A stretch of DNA of 64,000 bases from assembly GCA_905183005.1 (NCBI GenBank), contig CAJJDO010000065.1, positions 399,766-463,765 on the forward strand. The letters are read 5' to 3'. Position 1 is the stretch's first letter; each line of letters opens with the position of its first letter. The position numbers were made by a program, and so were the translations under genes. The DNA is from Paramecium pentaurelia (Eukaryota > Ciliophora > Oligohymenophorea > Peniculida > Parameciidae). This document shows, one piece after another, positions 62,042-64,000 of this stretch. The notes below the pieces were generated by a model. The model was given only the letters and a program-made list of their open reading frames with translations. It searched no databases and was not told where the DNA came from.

Positions 62042-63441
62042 ATGAAAGTATTCAAATGTCAATTCATAGATCATGAAGATGAATCAATAATGGGATTTTG
62101 CATCAATAAGGATTGTTAGAAGAGCACCTAGTTTTGTTTCAAATGTTTGACCAAAGTACATTAAGACCATCCTAATGATTGCTTAAGGTTCAATAATTTA
62201 AGTGCCGTAATCAAGGAACATATTACAACACATACTAACTTGATTACTTAATATCATCAAATTAAGAGTTAGTTAGTCTAAGTATTTGAAAAAAATGAAA
62301 AAAAATTGGAATAATATATATAAATATTAAAGCAAATAGATTCTGAATTACAAAATTAATCATACTAATTTGTTAAATAATAAATTCCCTTATTAAAATA
62401 ATTGTAATCAAAGGATTCCTATGAAAAATAAAGTAAAATTAATTTAATTTTATTTTATTTTAAGATTCCTTCATAGAAGAATTGAATAAAACTATTAAGA
62501 CATTTGAAACATTTACAATTGATGATATAAAAATATAAGAAATAAGCGATAATTCAAGTCATATAAAATAATAAGACTCAATCGAAACTTAGAAAAAATA
62601 AAAAGCTTAAGAATTATAATTGAAAGATGAATAAAAAAGATAAAAAATTGTAGGCAAATAATTACTAGATTATGAATAAGATGATGAAGCATGTAAATTC
62701 TAACCTAATTCTTCAAAAGATGGTATTAGTGCAGGAAATTATCTCCTAAAGGGTAAATCAATTCATTTATAATATTAATCAAGGCAATTCATTACTAAAT
62801 TAAAATAATTATGAGGAAGCAATTTAGTGCTTTGATAATGCTTTAAAAATCAATCCTAACAATTGTTTAGCATTCAATAACAAAGGTATATGATTTGATT
62901 ATTTTATTTTAGGCAATGCATTATATTAATTGAATCGTTTTGAAGAAGCTATTAAGTGCCACGATTAAGCTTTAACTATCAATCCTAATAATTGTTTAGC
63001 ATTCAATAACAAAGGTAACCGATTTTTTTTATACTTAATTTAGGAGATGCATTATATAAATTAAATCGTTTTGAAGAAGCCATTAAGTGCCATGATAGTG
63101 CTTTAAATATAAATCCTTAAGATTGTGATGTGCTCAATAAAAAAGGTAATATTTTTTCATTTTTAATTTAGGCAATTCATTATAAAATTTATATCGTTTT
63201 TAGGAAGCCATTAAGTGCTATGATAAAGCCTTAACAATCAATCCTAATAATTTTTTATCATTCAATAATAAAGGTATTTGAATTTTTTATTTTTTTTATT
63301 TTAGGCAATACATTATATAGATTAAATCGTTTTGAGGAAGCAATTAAGTGCTATGATAATGCTTTAAAAATCAATCCCTAAGATGAGGAAGCACAAACAA
63401 AAAGGCTTAGTGCTTTAGGTATGTTAAAGAAACAATAATGA
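62042..63441 (+). CDS. Tetratricopeptide-repeat protein with N-terminal Cys/His motif, one exon per repeat, 407 residues
   Basis: ATG 62042-62044, TGA 63439-63441; introns 62433-62464, 62753-62783, 62886-62912, 63015-63043, 63146-63171, 63274-63304 (32, 31, 27, 29, 26, 31 nt) leave 408 codons. The head has a B-box-like Cys/His pattern: FKCQFIDHEDESIMGFCI, CQKSTQFCFKCL, HQDHPNDC. A Lys/Gln/Glu-rich coiled-coil linker follows, then five TPRs of 34 residues, consensus GNALYQLNRFEEAIKCHDQA and LTINPNNCLAFNNK. Each TPR is a single 102-bp exon bounded by introns after the first base of the Gly codon. Same architecture as the gene at 39814-41202, so they are paralogues by design. Likely an interaction scaffold. 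Confidence 0.87.
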
Positions 63442-64000
63442 AAATATAGAAATATATTCAATTCAAAATGCTGGATAAAGTTTATATTATATATATATTC
63501 ATTTATCAATTTTAAAATGAACTCTTCTTATCACATTTAAAAATTCTAAATGAGCTATCAAAATATAAAGATTACAATAAAGCATCGAACCATAAGATAA
63601 AAATATTAAATTAATCGACAATATACACCTTTAAAGATAAAGTGATAAGAAATATAAAAATTTTTTTCATTACATGTTAAAATAATGTCTTTTTACATCT
63701 TTGGAATCACTTTTTAATATGAAATTAATGAAATTATATACAACTATAATCAAAGGGCTTTTTTTTTAAATATTTATCATTAATATTAATTGAATTCAAA
63801 TATTTACACTTTCATTTTGTATCAGACTTAGAAATGTATTTTTTATAAAATTATATTTAAACTGCATTATTAAAATTTGATCTTGTAATTATAAATCTAC
63901 TCTGTCAATTGAAATCATAAAAATGGATATTGTTATATTTATGAGTAATTTTTAATTACAAATATTTTAATACATAAATCTAAATATAATTTAAAATATA
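63442..64000. other. Terminal 559 bp, no gene seen
   Basis: AT-rich downstream flank of the TPR gene; no open frame of note and no telomeric repeat at the window end. Confidence 0.55.

Noticed and set aside
1..64000. tRNA or rRNA genes
   Set aside because: No cloverleaf with matching A and B boxes or rRNA core sequence was seen on reading both strands; a covariance search was not possible.

Overview
The window is ciliate macronuclear DNA, most like Paramecium (inference). It is very AT-rich. Long frames are open only when TAA and TAG are read as glutamine and TGA is the sole stop. Almost every gene needs tiny GT..AG introns: I infer 63, all 19-34 nt, and they restore the reading frame exactly in nearly every model. 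Genes are tightly packed, with start-to-start or stop-to-start gaps of 15-70 bp in several places. Gene models below were built by hand translation; family calls are from recognised motifs, not searches.

Layout. 1-13486 is a dense run of housekeeping and signalling genes: a RING-H2 ligase (cut by the window edge), the EARP tether subunit VPS50, an AGTRAP-like membrane protein, a TBC Rab-GAP, a DHHC palmitoyltransferase, the mitochondrial F1 ATP synthase delta subunit facing a protein kinase across 25 bp, an EF-hand protein, a short coiled-coil protein and an SVIP-like p97-interacting protein. 13807-29021 is one enormous gene (about 5,070 codons) with a SecA-type ATPase motor, a 99-copy perfect 42-bp (14-residue) repeat array and a C-terminal membrane anchor; two frame breaks lie just before the array. 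29022-30551 is non-coding and holds a 453-bp inverted repeat with possible structured RNA.

30552-37984 holds two unrecognised genes, a DSP-like phosphatase lacking the catalytic arginine, an ACAD8-like acyl-CoA dehydrogenase, a MORN/IQ protein and a CHAP-domain amidase. 38135-40823 is a 1,344-bp sequence present twice around a single N, almost certainly an unmerged contig overlap; the intact TPR gene is 39814-41202. A 250-N gap (41655-41904) interrupts another gene. 42581-49846 carries a WD40 protein, a double-GTPase coiled-coil protein and an ADP-ribosyltransferase-fold protein. 51152-60160 encodes a 2,952-residue Cys-rich surface protein with a C-terminal multi-pass region, and 62042-63441 a second TPR protein built of one-exon-per-repeat modules.

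Functional themes: membrane traffic (VPS50, TBC, DHHC, SVIP), several N-terminal Met-Gly-(x)n-Cys acylation signals, and large repeat proteins. I saw no tRNA, rRNA, CRISPR array, telomere or transposase gene.
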